A stretch of 64,000 nt of DNA from Nioella sp965215655 (GCF_965215655.1 NZ_OZ244111.1:1736001-1800000), one strand, 5' to 3'. Shown: positions 1 through 8,876, numbered from the stretch's first letter. Numbers and translations: made by a program. Notes: generated by a model not told the origin, from the letters alone.

Positions 1-333
1 CGCAAGGTTGGCTTTGCCAAGGCCATGGGGCTTGCGCTCTTTGCCGAGAAGCTGAGCGCGCGCGAGGCCGACGAGATGGGGTTGATCTGGGAAGCCGTGG
101 ACGATGCAAGCTTCGAGGCCCATTGGAAGGCCCGCGCACAGCATCTGGCGAACGGACCGACACAGGCCTTTTCGCGGATCAAAAAGGCGCTGCGCGAAAG
201 CCTTGGCAACGATATGGAAGATCAGTTGATGCTGGAGGCAAAGCTTCAGGGGCAGGCAGGCAAGACACGCGATTTCAAAGAAGGCGTGCTGGCGTTCCTG
301 GAAAAGCGACCGGCGCATTTCGAGGGACGGTAA
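1..333 (+). CDS. Enoyl-CoA hydratase/isomerase family protein, C-terminal part (5' end outside window)
   Basis: The frame is open from base 1 and ends at 333, giving about 110 residues with the start codon missing. The segment with RKVGFAKAMG, then LSAREADEMGLIWEAV and a helical tail containing GPTQAFSRIKKAL, matches the C-terminal trimerisation part of crotonase-fold proteins such as PaaG-type enoyl-CoA hydratases and isomerases. Family members act on acyl-CoA thioesters in beta-oxidation or phenylacetate breakdown. The oxyanion-hole region lies outside the window, so the substrate cannot be judged. Two perfect palindromes follow the stop codon, before the convergent DUF1289 gene. Confidence 0.8.
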   Translation, partial: RKVGFAKAMGLALFAEKLSAREADEMGLIWEAVDDASFEAHWKARAQHLANGPTQAFSRIKKALRESLGNDMEDQLMLEAKLQGQAGKTRDFKEGVLAFLEKRPAHFEGR

Positions 334-358
334 TCGACGGTATTCACTGGGCGCGGGG

Positions 359-400
359 AAGGCTTTTGCAAAAGCCTTTCAAGGATCTTGCAAGATCCTT
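359..400. repeat. Tandem pair of perfect 20-bp palindromes at a convergent gene junction
   Basis: Bases 359-378 (AAGGCTTTTGCAAAAGCCTT) and 381-400 (AAGGATCTTGCAAGATCCTT) are each perfect palindromes, 2 bp apart, and are flanked by G-rich and C-rich arms (351-358 and 401-410). They lie between the enoyl-CoA hydratase stop and the convergent DUF1289 stop. They could fold as stacked hairpins in either transcript, so a bidirectional terminator or mRNA end protector is plausible. Similar stacked palindromes occur at 3869-3921, 7884-8034 and 24859-24900. Confidence 0.8.
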
Positions 401-432
401 CCACCGCCCCGTTGGGACGTTCTGAACGATTG

Positions 433-669
433 TCAGAGGTCGCGCTTCAATCGGGCCGCGCGGCCGCCCCGTCGCTTCTGGATCAGGCTTTGGCGCCCCG
501 GCAGCTCCGCCATGATGCGGTGGCGATCCTCGGGCGACATGCGGCTCCAGGCCCCGATCTCGTCGATGGAGCGCAGGCAGCCGGTGCACAGCCTCGCCTC
601 AGGATGCACCACGCAGATCTTCACGCAGGGGCTTTCGATCTCGTCGCGTTTCCAGACCTGATCCGTCAT
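433..669 (-). CDS. DUF1289 family small cysteine-rich protein
   Basis: This 78-residue protein has four cysteines (C15, C19, C28, C31) in the pattern SPCVKIC...LCTGCLRSIDEI, followed by WSRMSPEDRHRI. That is the signature of DUF1289 (YbgA/Fe-S-like small proteins), whose function is unknown. The cysteine spacing suggests metal binding (inference). The ATG at 669 overlaps the ruvX stop by 4 bp (ATGA), so it is translationally coupled as the last gene of the ccmI-ruvX-DUF1289 run. The C-terminus is basic (QKRRGGRAARLKRD). Confidence 0.8.
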   Translation of the reverse strand: MTDQVWKRDEIESPCVKICVVHPEARLCTGCLRSIDEIGAWSRMSPEDRHRIMAELPGRQSLIQKRRGGRAARLKRDL

Positions 670-1145
670 CCATCGGCACCTTTCAAATGGGCCAGCCTGT
701 CCAGCGCCCCTTGCAGGATAAACCCGGCGGCAACATGGTCGATCACCTCTGCGCGACGTTTTCGGGACGTATCCGCCTCCAACAGCGCCCGTTCGGCGGC
801 CACGGTGGACAGGCGTTCGTCCCAGAAGGTGATGGGCATATCCACAAGCCGGTCCAGATTGCGGGCAAAGGCGCGGGTGGCCTGAGCGCGGGGGCCTTCG
901 CTGCCATCCATGTTCATCGGCAGGCCGAGCACCAGCCCGCCAACAGACCGATGCGTCAGGATCTTCTGCAAGGCCGCAGCATCCTGGGTGAATTTCACCC
1001 GACGGATGGTTTCCAGCGGCGTCGAGACGCTGAGGAACGGGTCGGATACGGCTACGCCGATGGTCTTGGTGCCAAGATCGAGCCCGGCAAGGGCGCGCAT
1101 GGGCGGCAGGGCGGCGGCAAAGGCCGCAACATCTTCGAAGATCAC
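666..1145 (-). CDS. ruvX: Putative pre-16S rRNA nuclease / Holliday-junction resolvase-like protein YqgF
   Basis: The 159-residue protein has the RNase H-fold hallmarks of YqgF/RuvX: GLDLGTKTIGVAVSD near the N-terminus (first acidic residue), GLPMNMDGSEGPRA in the middle, and WDERLSTVAAE with the later acidic residues. The family matures the 16S rRNA 5' end and was earlier proposed to be a Holliday junction resolvase. The start is GTG at 1145, which overlaps the ccmI stop (GTGA). An in-frame ATG 16 codons later (MRALAGLDLG) is the alternative start and would give a more usual length. Confidence 0.92.
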   Translation of the reverse strand: MIFEDVAAFAAALPPMRALAGLDLGTKTIGVAVSDPFLSVSTPLETIRRVKFTQDAAALQKILTHRSVGGLVLGLPMNMDGSEGPRAQATRAFARNLDRLVDMPITFWDERLSTVAAERALLEADTSRKRRAEVIDHVAAGFILQGALDRLAHLKGADG

Positions 1146-2422
1146 TCGTCTGGCTCCCGCAGGGGGGCATCGTCCGGCAAGGGCATATCGCCGGCTGCAT
1201 CAAGCGGCGCACCCGCTGCACGGATGATTTCAAGCGCCGCATCAGACCGGGCAAAGGCGGACAGGGCCTCCTGATAGATCGGCCGCGCCCGGTCCGGTTG
1301 CCCCAGCACGATATAGGCAGAGATCAGCCGCGCCCATTCCTCGGGCGTGCCGCCCTCGTTGGCCAGCCGTTCGGAAAGACCCGCAACCATGCTTTCGATC
1401 ATCGCCTGTCGGTCTTCTGCCGACATCGCGCCTGCGGCTTCGATATCTTCGGCTGTGGGGCCGGGCTGGTTGGGCAGGGGCGGCTGTGGCAGTTGTTCGA
1501 CCGAGATGTCATCGCCCGCCATGGCCGCGACAATCTCGATCTGTTCGCGGATGGCGGTCAGCCAGGGGGCGTCGGGCTCGCTCTCGGCCAACAGGTTGCG
1601 CCAGATCGGATAGCCCAGATCGGGGCGCCCCTGTTGGGCATACATCAGCCCGACGTAATAGCGCGCGGCGCCGTTCATGCGATCTTCCTGCAGGACGCTG
1701 TTCAGCAGCGCTTCGGCCTCCGGCGAGACATAGCCACCGGCGGCCATGAACATCATCTCCGCCAGGTCCAGCCGGTGCTGCGCCGTGGCCTCGTCCCCCA
1801 AGACCTCGATCAGATGCGCCTGTGCCGTTCGGGCCGCGACGTAGTTGCCAACGCGCGCCTCCTCGAAGGCCAGAAGGCGCAGCCCCTCCGGTTCATCGGG
1901 GTGATCGCGCATGGTTTCACGCAATTCCGCCACCAGTTCGGCCCGGCGCGGGTCCGGGTCTTCGCGAGTCTGGCTGGGGGCGCCCGCCTCTGCCTCCGCT
2001 TGGGTCGGTCGTTCGGCGCGGGCCTGTTCGACGAGGGATATCCGCGTCTCGATCGGAAGGTCCGGGTAGCCCGGCGCACCGATGATGTTATAGAGCCAGA
2101 AGGCCCCCGTAATCACCACGGCAACTCCCGCCACGACGGTAATGCGCTGCGGACGCCCGGCATGTGCCTCCGCTGTCTGGGCCTGCAACGCGCGGTCGGC
2201 CTCCAGCACCCGGCGGGCGACCTCTGTGCGGGTGCGTTCGGCCTCGTCCTCGGTCAGAACTCCACGCGCCAGGTCCTTGTCGATCTCGCGCAGCTGGTCA
2301 CGATAAACCTGCAGATCATAGGCCGCCGTCGGATCGGCCGCGTCACGAGACCGCCACGCGGCCATGACCAGCGCCGCGCCGATCAGCAAAGACAGCAGCC
2401 CTGCCAGCATCCAGAAACCCAT
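1142..2422 (-). CDS. ccmI: c-type cytochrome biogenesis protein CcmI
   Basis: This 426-residue protein begins with a hydrophobic segment (MGFWMLAGLLSLLIGAALVMAAW), then a heptad-like stretch (YDLQVYRDQLREIDKDLARG), a second membrane span at about residues 95-115, and a periplasmic TPR-like domain. This is the CcmI layout. CcmI chaperones apocytochrome c for haem ligation in system I. The start at ATG 2422 has an excellent upstream GGAGGG; an upstream frame extension has none. The C-terminal region with two Pro/Glu-rich stretches follows the TPR repeats. It is the first gene of the leftward run ccmI-ruvX-DUF1289, with 4-bp overlaps. Confidence 0.92.
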   Translation of the reverse strand: MGFWMLAGLLSLLIGAALVMAAWRSRDAADPTAAYDLQVYRDQLREIDKDLARGVLTEDEAERTRTEVARRVLEADRALQAQTAEAHAGRPQRITVVAGVAVVITGAFWLYNIIGAPGYPDLPIETRISLVEQARAERPTQAEAEAGAPSQTREDPDPRRAELVAELRETMRDHPDEPEGLRLLAFEEARVGNYVAARTAQAHLIEVLGDEATAQHRLDLAEMMFMAAGGYVSPEAEALLNSVLQEDRMNGAARYYVGLMYAQQGRPDLGYPIWRNLLAESEPDAPWLTAIREQIEIVAAMAGDDISVEQLPQPPLPNQPGPTAEDIEAAGAMSAEDRQAMIESMVAGLSERLANEGGTPEEWARLISAYIVLGQPDRARPIYQEALSAFARSDAALEIIRAAGAPLDAAGDMPLPDDAPLREPDE

Positions 2423-2613
2423 GATCCCTCCGCGCTTATCCTTCTGGACACATCTATACACCGCAAGGCCGTATCAAAAGCCCCAAACCGGCCCGAAAAG
2501 CGACATCCCACTGCGCGCCTTGTCGCATTTTCCTTGCGAAATGCCGCCGGGGGGTGGACCGGATCGGGCGCAATCCAGCATGTAGTTCGGGCACGCAGCC
2601 GTCGGGGATTACC

Positions 2614-3858
2614 ATGCGCCGTTATTCCGCCTTTGCCATCGCCCGCGAAGCCGCCCGCTACCATCAGGGATGGGAACGGGCCTGGGCCTCGCCTGAGCCG
2701 AAGAAATCCTATGATGCGATCATCGTGGGGGCAGGGGGGCATGGGCTCGCCACCGCCTTCTATCTGGGCAAGAATTTCGGCATCACCAATGTCGCGGTGA
2801 TCGAAAAGGGCTGGCTTGGCGGCGGCAATACGGGCCGCAACACCACCATCATCCGCTCGAACTACCTTCAGGACGCCTCTGCCGCGATCTATGAGAAGGC
2901 CCGCAGCCTCTACGAGACGATGAGCCAGGATCTGAACTACAACGTGATGTTCAGCCCCCGCGGCGTCATCATGCTGGCCCAGACTCATCACGAGGTGCGC
3001 GGCTACCAGCGGACGGCCCATGCCAACGCGCTTCAGGGGGTGAAGACCGAGTTCATCAGTCCTCAGCGCGTCAAGGAAATCGTGCCGATCATCAATCTCG
3101 ACGGGCCGCGCTACCCGGTTCTGGGCGGCCTCTGGCAGGCGCGCGGAGGCACCGCCCGGCACGACGCCGTGGCCTGGGGCTATGCGCGGGCCTGTTCCGA
3201 CATGGGCATGGACATCATCCAGAAGACGGAAGTGACCGGCATCCGCAAGGAAAACGGCGCTGTTGTCGGCGTCGAAACCTCGCGCGGCTTTATCGGCACC
3301 AAAAAACTGGGCATCGTCGTGGCGGGCCATTCCGGCGTGCTGGCCGATATGGCGGGCTTCCGCCTGCCGATCGAATCCGTGGCGCTGCAAGCGCTTGTCT
3401 CCGAACCCATCAAACCCTGCATGGATTGCGTCGTCATGGCCAACACCGTGCACGGCTACATGAGCCAGTCGGATAAGGGCGAGATGGTCATCGGCGGCGG
3501 CGCGGACGGGTACAACAACTACACGCAACGCGGGTCGTTCCATCATATCGAGGAGACCGTGCGCGCGCTGGTGGAAACCTTCCCGATGATCTCGCGCCTC
3601 AAGCAGCTGCGCCAGTGGGGCGGGATCGTGGACATGACCGGCGACCGCTCGCCCATCCTGTCCAAGACGCCCGTGGAGGGTATCTTCATCAACTGCGGAT
3701 GGGGCACCGGCGGCTTCAAGGCGATCCCCGGCTCCGGCTGGGGCTTTGCCGAGCTGATGGCACGCGGCTACTCGCCGCTGACCGCCGAATTCGGCCTCAA
3801 CCGCTTCAGGGAAGGCCGCTTCATCGACGAAAGCGTCGCGGCCGGAGTGGCGCACTGA
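2614..3858 (+). CDS. soxB: Sarcosine oxidase subunit beta
   Basis: This 414-residue flavoprotein has an FAD-binding GAGGHG at residues 39-44 (DAIIVGAGGHGLATAFY) and a DAO-type fold. The beta subunit of heterotetrameric sarcosine oxidase carries FAD and the covalent FMN that oxidises sarcosine to glycine, passing electrons to O2 to make H2O2. H183 in GGTARHDAVAW aligns by motif with the FMN-linked histidine known from this family (assignment inferred). The C-terminal GWGTGGFKAIPGSG is typical. ATG 2614 was chosen because it gives the family length. It is first in the operon soxB-D-A-G; a palindrome pair separates it from soxD. Confidence 0.96.
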   Translation: MRRYSAFAIAREAARYHQGWERAWASPEPKKSYDAIIVGAGGHGLATAFYLGKNFGITNVAVIEKGWLGGGNTGRNTTIIRSNYLQDASAAIYEKARSLYETMSQDLNYNVMFSPRGVIMLAQTHHEVRGYQRTAHANALQGVKTEFISPQRVKEIVPIINLDGPRYPVLGGLWQARGGTARHDAVAWGYARACSDMGMDIIQKTEVTGIRKENGAVVGVETSRGFIGTKKLGIVVAGHSGVLADMAGFRLPIESVALQALVSEPIKPCMDCVVMANTVHGYMSQSDKGEMVIGGGADGYNNYTQRGSFHHIEETVRALVETFPMISRLKQLRQWGGIVDMTGDRSPILSKTPVEGIFINCGWGTGGFKAIPGSGWGFAELMARGYSPLTAEFGLNRFREGRFIDESVAAGVAH

Positions 3859-3864
3859 TGGTCG

Positions 3865-3926
3865 GCAGGAAGAATTTTCTGGAAAATTCTTCGGGTCGAA
3901 AATTCTTCCAGAAGAATTTTCCTGCG
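3865..3926. repeat. Nested palindrome cluster between soxB and soxD
   Basis: Two inverted repeats, 3869-3892 and 3898-3921, are built from the same 11-mer in alternating orientation (GAAGAATTTTC and its complement GAAAATTCTTC, four copies in all). They are bracketed by GCAGGA and TCCTGC. The AT-rich hairpins sit in the 112-bp gap inside the sox operon and may set differential mRNA stability or partial termination between soxB and soxDAG (inference). Confidence 0.8.
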
Positions 3927-3970
3927 CCCGGATCGGAAACCGAAGTAATCTACAAGGGGAAGAGCGAGAA

Positions 3971-4294
3971 ATGCTGATCCTGGAATGCCCCTGCTGCGGC
4001 GTGATGGCCGATGAAACGGAACTCGCCCCCGGTGGCGAGGCGCATCTGAAGCGCTACGGCCCCGGCTCCTCGGACGAGGAGTTTGAGGGCTACCTCTTCC
4101 ACCGCGCGAACCCCAAGGGCGTGCATTTTGAACGCTGGCGGCACGCGAATGGCTGCGGCAAGTGGTTCCTCGCGGCCCGCTGCACCAACACGCTGGAGGT
4201 CTTCGCCACCTATTCGGCCCAGACCCCGGAACCGCCCAAACACGTCATCGACGCCATTGCGGCCCGCCGCCCCGACTGGAGCATTGAGGCATGA
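3971..4294 (+). CDS. soxD: Sarcosine oxidase subunit delta
   Basis: This 107-residue protein has the zinc-binding set of the delta subunit: C6, C8 and C9 in LILECPCCG, then H58 and C62 in RHANGCGKWF. The subunit is structural and binds Zn in the alpha-beta-gamma-delta sarcosine oxidase. The start at ATG 3971 follows a purine-rich AAGGGGAAGAGCGAGAA stretch. The stop overlaps the soxA start by 4 bp (ATGA), which is the standard soxBDAG order. Confidence 0.96.
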   Translation: MLILECPCCGVMADETELAPGGEAHLKRYGPGSSDEEFEGYLFHRANPKGVHFERWRHANGCGKWFLAARCTNTLEVFATYSAQTPEPPKHVIDAIAARRPDWSIEA

Positions 4295-7200
4295 GCACCC
4301 GTCTGTCTTCCGGCGGTCGCCTGATCGACCGCAGCGCCGCCCGCGACTTCACTTTCAACGGCAAGCGCCTGACCGGTTATGCCGGCGACACGCTGGCCTC
4401 CGCTTTGCTGGCCAATGGTCAGATTCTGATGGGCCGGTCCTTCAAATATCACCGTCCGCGTGGCGTCGTGGCCTCGGGCGCGGAGGAGCCCAATGCGCTG
4501 ATGGGCATCGGCAAGGGATCGCGGTTCGAACCGAACCAGCGGGCCACCACGACCGAGCTTTTCGATGGGCTGGAGGCGGAAAGCCAGAACCACTGGCCGA
4601 GCCTCGAATTCGACGTAGGCGCCGTGAACAACAGCCTCGCGAAATTCTTCCCGGCGGGATTCTACTACAAGACCTTCATGTTCCCGCGTCCGGCGTGGAA
4701 GCACCTTTTTGAACCCATCGTCCGTCATTCCGCCGGTCTGGGCAAAGCCCCCAAGGACCGCGACGCGGATCGGTATGAGCATTTCTATGCCTTCGTCGAT
4801 GTGATGATCGTGGGTGGCGGCATCGCCGGTCTTCAGGCCGCGCTGACCGCAGGGGCCACTGGCGCACGGGTGCTGCTGGTGGAACAAACCGCCCATTGGG
4901 GTGGCCGCGCGCCCGTAGATGGGGTCGAGATCGACGGCCAGCCTGCCGATGAATGGATCAAGAACGCCCTGCAAACCCTTGAAGGCATGGACAATGTGCG
5001 CGTTCGCAGCCGCACCATGGCCTCGGGCGTCTATGACCATGGCTATGTGCTGGCCTATGAACGTCTGACCGATCATGCGCCTGAAATGGATGGCCCGCGC
5101 CATCGCCTGTGGCGCATCCGCGCCAAGCAGGTCATCACCGCAACCGGCGCGCTGGAACGGCCCCTGTCTTTCGCAGGCAACGACATTCCCGGTGTGATGC
5201 TGGCCTCTGCCGTGCGCGATTACGTGGTGAACTGGGGTGTCAGCCCCGGTGATCGGACCGTGGTCGTGACCAATAACGACGACGCCTACCGAACCGCGCT
5301 GGCGCTGCATGGGGCCGGTCTGGCCGTGCCCGCCATCGTGGACGCCCGCGCCACCGTAACCGGCGATCTGCCCGAAGCGGCCCGCGCCGCCGGCATCCGG
5401 GTTCTGACCGGGACCGGCATCGCGTCGGTGAAGGGCAAGAAAGCCGTGACCGGCGTGGCGCTTTGTGCGCAGGCCGGGGAAGGCGCCGTTACCGAAGAGA
5501 TCGCCTGCGAAGCGGTTGCCATGTCGGGCGGCTGGTCGCCGGTCGTGCACCTGTGGTCCCATTGCGGCGGCAAGCTGACCTGGGACGCGGCGCAGGCCTG
5601 TTTCCGCCCCGACCATGACCGCGCGCCCACCAGCCATGACGGCAAGCCCTTCGTGACAGCCGCGGGCGCTGCCGATGGTGTGCTTGGCTCTGCCGATGCA
5701 CTGGCCTCTGGCAGCAACGCGGCGGTAAGGGTAGCCAAGGCACTTGGCCTCTCCGCCACCGCTTCCGCGCCGTTCGCCAATGACCCGCACGAGACCCCGA
5801 TGGAGGCTGTCTGGATCATGCCGCAGGGCGCTGGCCCCGCGAAACGCATGAAGATGTGGCTGGACTATCAGAACGACGTGAAGGTTTCCGACGTGCGGCT
5901 TGCCGCGCAGGAAGGCTATGAAAGCGTCGAACACACTAAGCGTTATACCACGCTTGGCATGGCCACGGATCAGGGGAAGCTCAGCAATATCAACGGTTTG
6001 GCAACCCTTGCCTCGGCGCTGAACGACGAGATTCCCAACGTCGGCACCACCACCTTCCGCCCGCCCTACACGCCCATTTCCATGGGCGCCATCGCGGGCG
6101 AGGCGCGCGGGGACGTGTTCCAGCCGCTGCGCCGCACGCCGATGCATGCCTGGCACGAGGAACAGGGTGCCTACATGGAGCCCGTGGGCCACTGGCGCCG
6201 TCCCTATTGTTACCCGCGTGCGGGCGAAACCCATGAACAGGCGGTCCACCGCGAGGTTCTGGCAACCCGCAACAGCCTCGGACTGCTCGACGCCTCGACC
6301 CTTGGCAAGATCATAGTCAAGGGGCCCGATGCGGGCCGCTTCATGGATATGCTCTACACCAACATGATGAGCACCCTGAAGCCCGGCAAATGCCGCTATG
6401 GCCTGATGTGCAACGAAAACGGCTTCCTGATGGATGACGGTGTCGTGGCGCGGATCGACGAGGATACGTTCCTTGTCCACACCACCTCGGGCGGGGCGGA
6501 ACATACCCATGCCCATATGGAAGACTGGCTGCAATGCGAATGGTGGGACTGGAAGGTGCACACCGTCAACGTGACTGAGCAATTTGCGCAAGTTGCCGTC
6601 GTCGGCCCCAATGCGCGCAAACTGCTGGAAAAACTGGGCACGGATATGGACCTGTCCGCCGAGGCGCTGCCCTTCATGGGGTGGGCTGAGGGCAAGATCG
6701 GCGGTTTCAACACCCGCGTCTTCCGTATCTCCTTCTCGGGCGAGCTCAGCTTCGAGATTGCCGTTCCCGCCAGCCAGGGCCGCGCTTTCTGGGACGCGCT
6801 GCACGAGTCGGGTGCCGAATGGAACGCCACCGCCTACGGCACCGAGGCGCTGCATATCATGCGGGCCGAGAAGGGCTTCATCATGATCGGCGACGAAACC
6901 GACGGTACCGTGATCCCGCAGGATCTGGGCCTTGGCTGGGCGATCTCGAAGAAGAAAGAGGACTACCTGGGCAAACGCGCGCAGGAGCGCAGCCACATGA
7001 CCGATCCGACCCGCTGGAAACTGGTTGGGCTGGAAACGCTGGATGGGTCAGTAATCCCTGATGGTTCCTACGCGGTGGCCTCCGGCACCAATGCCAACGG
7101 GCAGGGAAATACCCAGGGTCGGATCACGTCGACATATCACTCGCCCACTCTGGGCAAGGGCATCGCCATGGGGCTGGTTCTGAACGGGCCGGACCGGATG

Positions 7201-7302
7201 GGCGAAGTGATCGAGTTCAACAAGGTGGATGGCACCACGGTGCCCGCGAAAATCGTGAACCCGGTGTTCTACGACCCGGAAGGGGAGAAGCAGAATGTCT
7301 GA
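4291..7302 (+). CDS. soxA: Sarcosine oxidase subunit alpha
   Basis: This 1003-residue subunit has the expected layout. An N-terminal ferredoxin-like region ends in KYHRPRGVVASG. A NAD-binding Rossmann motif GGGIAG lies at 175-180, with the remaining pyridine-nucleotide fold to about 480. A C-terminal aminomethyltransferase (GcvT-like, folate-binding) half runs from about 610 to 990 and includes YGTEALHIMRAEKGF. The alpha subunit receives the one-carbon unit from sarcosine as methylene-tetrahydrofolate. The start overlaps soxD and the stop overlaps soxG, so coupled translation is likely. No glyA, folD or purU gene follows here, unlike some sox operons. Confidence 0.97.
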   Translation: MSTRLSSGGRLIDRSAARDFTFNGKRLTGYAGDTLASALLANGQILMGRSFKYHRPRGVVASGAEEPNALMGIGKGSRFEPNQRATTTELFDGLEAESQNHWPSLEFDVGAVNNSLAKFFPAGFYYKTFMFPRPAWKHLFEPIVRHSAGLGKAPKDRDADRYEHFYAFVDVMIVGGGIAGLQAALTAGATGARVLLVEQTAHWGGRAPVDGVEIDGQPADEWIKNALQTLEGMDNVRVRSRTMASGVYDHGYVLAYERLTDHAPEMDGPRHRLWRIRAKQVITATGALERPLSFAGNDIPGVMLASAVRDYVVNWGVSPGDRTVVVTNNDDAYRTALALHGAGLAVPAIVDARATVTGDLPEAARAAGIRVLTGTGIASVKGKKAVTGVALCAQAGEGAVTEEIACEAVAMSGGWSPVVHLWSHCGGKLTWDAAQACFRPDHDRAPTSHDGKPFVTAAGAADGVLGSADALASGSNAAVRVAKALGLSATASAPFANDPHETPMEAVWIMPQGAGPAKRMKMWLDYQNDVKVSDVRLAAQEGYESVEHTKRYTTLGMATDQGKLSNINGLATLASALNDEIPNVGTTTFRPPYTPISMGAIAGEARGDVFQPLRRTPMHAWHEEQGAYMEPVGHWRRPYCYPRAGETHEQAVHREVLATRNSLGLLDASTLGKIIVKGPDAGRFMDMLYTNMMSTLKPGKCRYGLMCNENGFLMDDGVVARIDEDTFLVHTTSGGAEHTHAHMEDWLQCEWWDWKVHTVNVTEQFAQVAVVGPNARKLLEKLGTDMDLSAEALPFMGWAEGKIGGFNTRVFRISFSGELSFEIAVPASQGRAFWDALHESGAEWNATAYGTEALHIMRAEKGFIMIGDETDGTVIPQDLGLGWAISKKKEDYLGKRAQERSHMTDPTRWKLVGLETLDGSVIPDGSYAVASGTNANGQGNTQGRITSTYHSPTLGKGIAMGLVLNGPDRMGEVIEFNKVDGTTVPAKIVNPVFYDPEGEKQNV

Positions 7303-7858
7303 CGTCAGTGCATTGATGGGCGCGGTGGCCGAGGGCCGGACCCGCGTGGAAGAGGCGGGGCTTGCCGGGATGATCACCCTGCGCGGGGATCTGTCCAACA
7401 GCAAGCTGATTGCCGCCGTGACCGGGCTGGCGGGTGTCGAGATGCCCGGCCAGCGAGAGATCAAGACGGGCGATGACAAGGCCGTGGCCTGGATGTCGCG
7501 CGACGAGCTGCTGATCATGGTCCCCCATGAGGAGGCGGAGGCCGCTGTCGCCACGCTGTCCACCGCCCTGGCCGGGGAACATGCGACCGTCGCCAATGTC
7601 TCGGATGCCCGCGCTCTGTTCCGAGTGGAAGGACCACATGCGCGGGAAGCGATTGCCAAGCTGGCACCCGCCGATCTGCATCCCGAGAGCTTTGGTCCCG
7701 GTGAAATGCGCCGCACCCGCATGGCGCAGGTGCCTGCGGCGATCTGGCAAAGCGGGGACGACCAGTTTTCGGTCATCTGTTTCCGGTCCGTTGCGCAGTA
7801 TGTCTTCGACCTGCTGGCGCTGTCTGCCAAGGACGGCTCGGAAGTCGGATATTTCTGA
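7295..7858 (+). CDS. soxG: Sarcosine oxidase subunit gamma
   Basis: This 187-residue protein closes the sox operon, and its ATG overlaps the soxA stop by 8 bp after a GGGGAGAAG ribosome binding site. Motifs such as LRGDLSNSKL, DALFRVEGPHAREAI and the C-terminal ICFRSVAQYVFDLL fit the SoxG family, a small GcvT-related subunit that stabilises the complex. It has no catalytic motif of its own. An array of palindromes starts 25 bp after the stop. Confidence 0.94.
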   Translation: MSDVSALMGAVAEGRTRVEEAGLAGMITLRGDLSNSKLIAAVTGLAGVEMPGQREIKTGDDKAVAWMSRDELLIMVPHEEAEAAVATLSTALAGEHATVANVSDARALFRVEGPHAREAIAKLAPADLHPESFGPGEMRRTRMAQVPAAIWQSGDDQFSVICFRSVAQYVFDLLALSAKDGSEVGYF

Positions 7859-7883
7859 GCCTGACGGTTGGGGTGGGGAAGCG

Positions 7884-8034
7884 GTTTCGAAACCCCTTTG
7901 TCACGCGCATTCGAATGCGCGTTGAAAAGGGCCTTCCAAGGCCCTTTCTTCATGGCGCTTAGAAGCGCAATCCCGCCCGTCGGCACGGGTAGCGCGCATT
8001 GGCCGGGACCGGTCACCTGCATTTCCGCAGGTGA
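7884..8034. repeat. Array of five short palindromes/hairpins between soxG and sodB
   Basis: The 265-bp gap holds, in order: GGTTTCGAAACC (7884-7895); the perfect 20-bp palindrome ACGCGCATTCGAATGCGCGT (7904-7923); AAAGGGCCTT-cc-AAGGCCCTTT (7927-7948); GCGCTT-ag-AAGCGC (7956-7969); and TCACCTGC-N6-GCAGGTGA (8013-8034). The third is the best candidate for the sox operon terminator, though its T tract is interrupted. No open frame fits here, and the units differ in sequence, so this is not a CRISPR. Confidence 0.75.
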
Positions 8035-8123
8035 AAAACCTGACCGAAACGCTTGACCAACCGGGGCTTGGGCCTCAGGTAGAGAGTATCCGAATACCCA
8101 CGCGAACAAGAGGGGCCCTTACA

Positions 8124-8729
8124 ATGGCTTTTGAACTTCCTGACCTTCCCTACGCTCATGATGCACTGGCCGATCTCGGCATGTCCGCCGAGACGCTGGA
8201 ATACCACCACGACCTGCACCACAAGGCTTATGTCGACAACGGCAACAAGCTGATTGCCGGGACCGAGTGGGAAAACAAGTCGATGGAAGAGATCATCGTG
8301 GGCACCTACAACGCCTCTGCCGTTGCGCAGAACGGCATCTTCAACAACATCAGCCAGCTCTGGAACCACAACCAGTTCTGGGAAATGATGGGCCCCGGCG
8401 AAAGCGCCATGCCCGGTGAGCTGGAAGCGGCCCTGACCGAAAGCTTCGGCTCGGTCGATGAGTTCAAGTCGCAATTCGCCGCCGCAGGCGCGGGCCAGTT
8501 CGGCTCCGGCTGGTGCTGGCTGGTGAAGAATGCCGACGGCTCGCTCGCCGTCACCAAGACCGAGAACGGCGTCAACCCGCTCTGCTTCGGTCAGACCGCG
8601 CTTCTGGGCTGCGATGTGTGGGAACATTCCTACTACATCGACTTCCGCAACAAGCGCCCGGCTTACCTCGACAACTTCCTGAACAAGCTGGTGAACTGGG
8701 AAAACGTGGCCGCACGCCTCGCCGGCTAA
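8124..8729 (+). CDS. sodB: Superoxide dismutase, Fe/Mn family (probably Fe type)
   Basis: This 201-residue protein carries the four metal ligands H28 (LEYHHDLHHKAYV), H82 (QLWNHNQFW), D164 and H168 (CDVWEHSYYIDFRNKRPAYL). The glutamine just before LWNH matches the position of Gln69 of Fe-type enzymes, so iron is favoured over manganese (inference). The enzyme dismutates superoxide in the cytoplasm. It lies downstream of the H2O2-producing sarcosine oxidase genes but has its own 265-bp upstream region with a possible -35 (TTGACC, 8053-8058). A strong terminator follows. Confidence 0.95.
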   Translation: MAFELPDLPYAHDALADLGMSAETLEYHHDLHHKAYVDNGNKLIAGTEWENKSMEEIIVGTYNASAVAQNGIFNNISQLWNHNQFWEMMGPGESAMPGELEAALTESFGSVDEFKSQFAAAGAGQFGSGWCWLVKNADGSLAVTKTENGVNPLCFGQTALLGCDVWEHSYYIDFRNKRPAYLDNFLNKLVNWENVAARLAG

Positions 8730-8758
8730 TCGGTTTTCTGGACAAGCAGACACATGCG

Positions 8759-8791
8759 AACCCGTCGGTGATCTTCACCGGCGGGTTTTTT
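8759..8791 (+). terminator. Rho-independent terminator of sodB
   Basis: A hairpin with arms AACCCGtCGGTGA and TCACCGgCGGGTT around a 3-nt loop is followed directly by a run of six T. It lies 30 bp after the sodB stop. Confidence 0.9.
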
Positions 8792-8876
8792 CGTGCTTAC
8801 AGCAATACCGGTGCTGCTTGACCACATTCGGCCCTCATGAAAGGGGTGGGATGAGATCGACGGGGACCGAGTGGCC

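Noticed and set aside
388..885. Open frame on the plus strand over DUF1289 and ruvX
   Set aside because: It overlaps two well-supported minus-strand genes and lacks a ribosome binding site or any known motif.
4210..6996. Long open frame on the minus strand opposite soxD and soxA
   Set aside because: It lies entirely over the clearly coding sox genes on the plus strand and has no recognisable motif. Long antisense frames are common in GC-rich DNA.
7884..8034. Possible CRISPR-like array between soxG and sodB
   Set aside because: The palindromes differ in sequence, length and spacing. There are no regular direct repeats and no cas genes.
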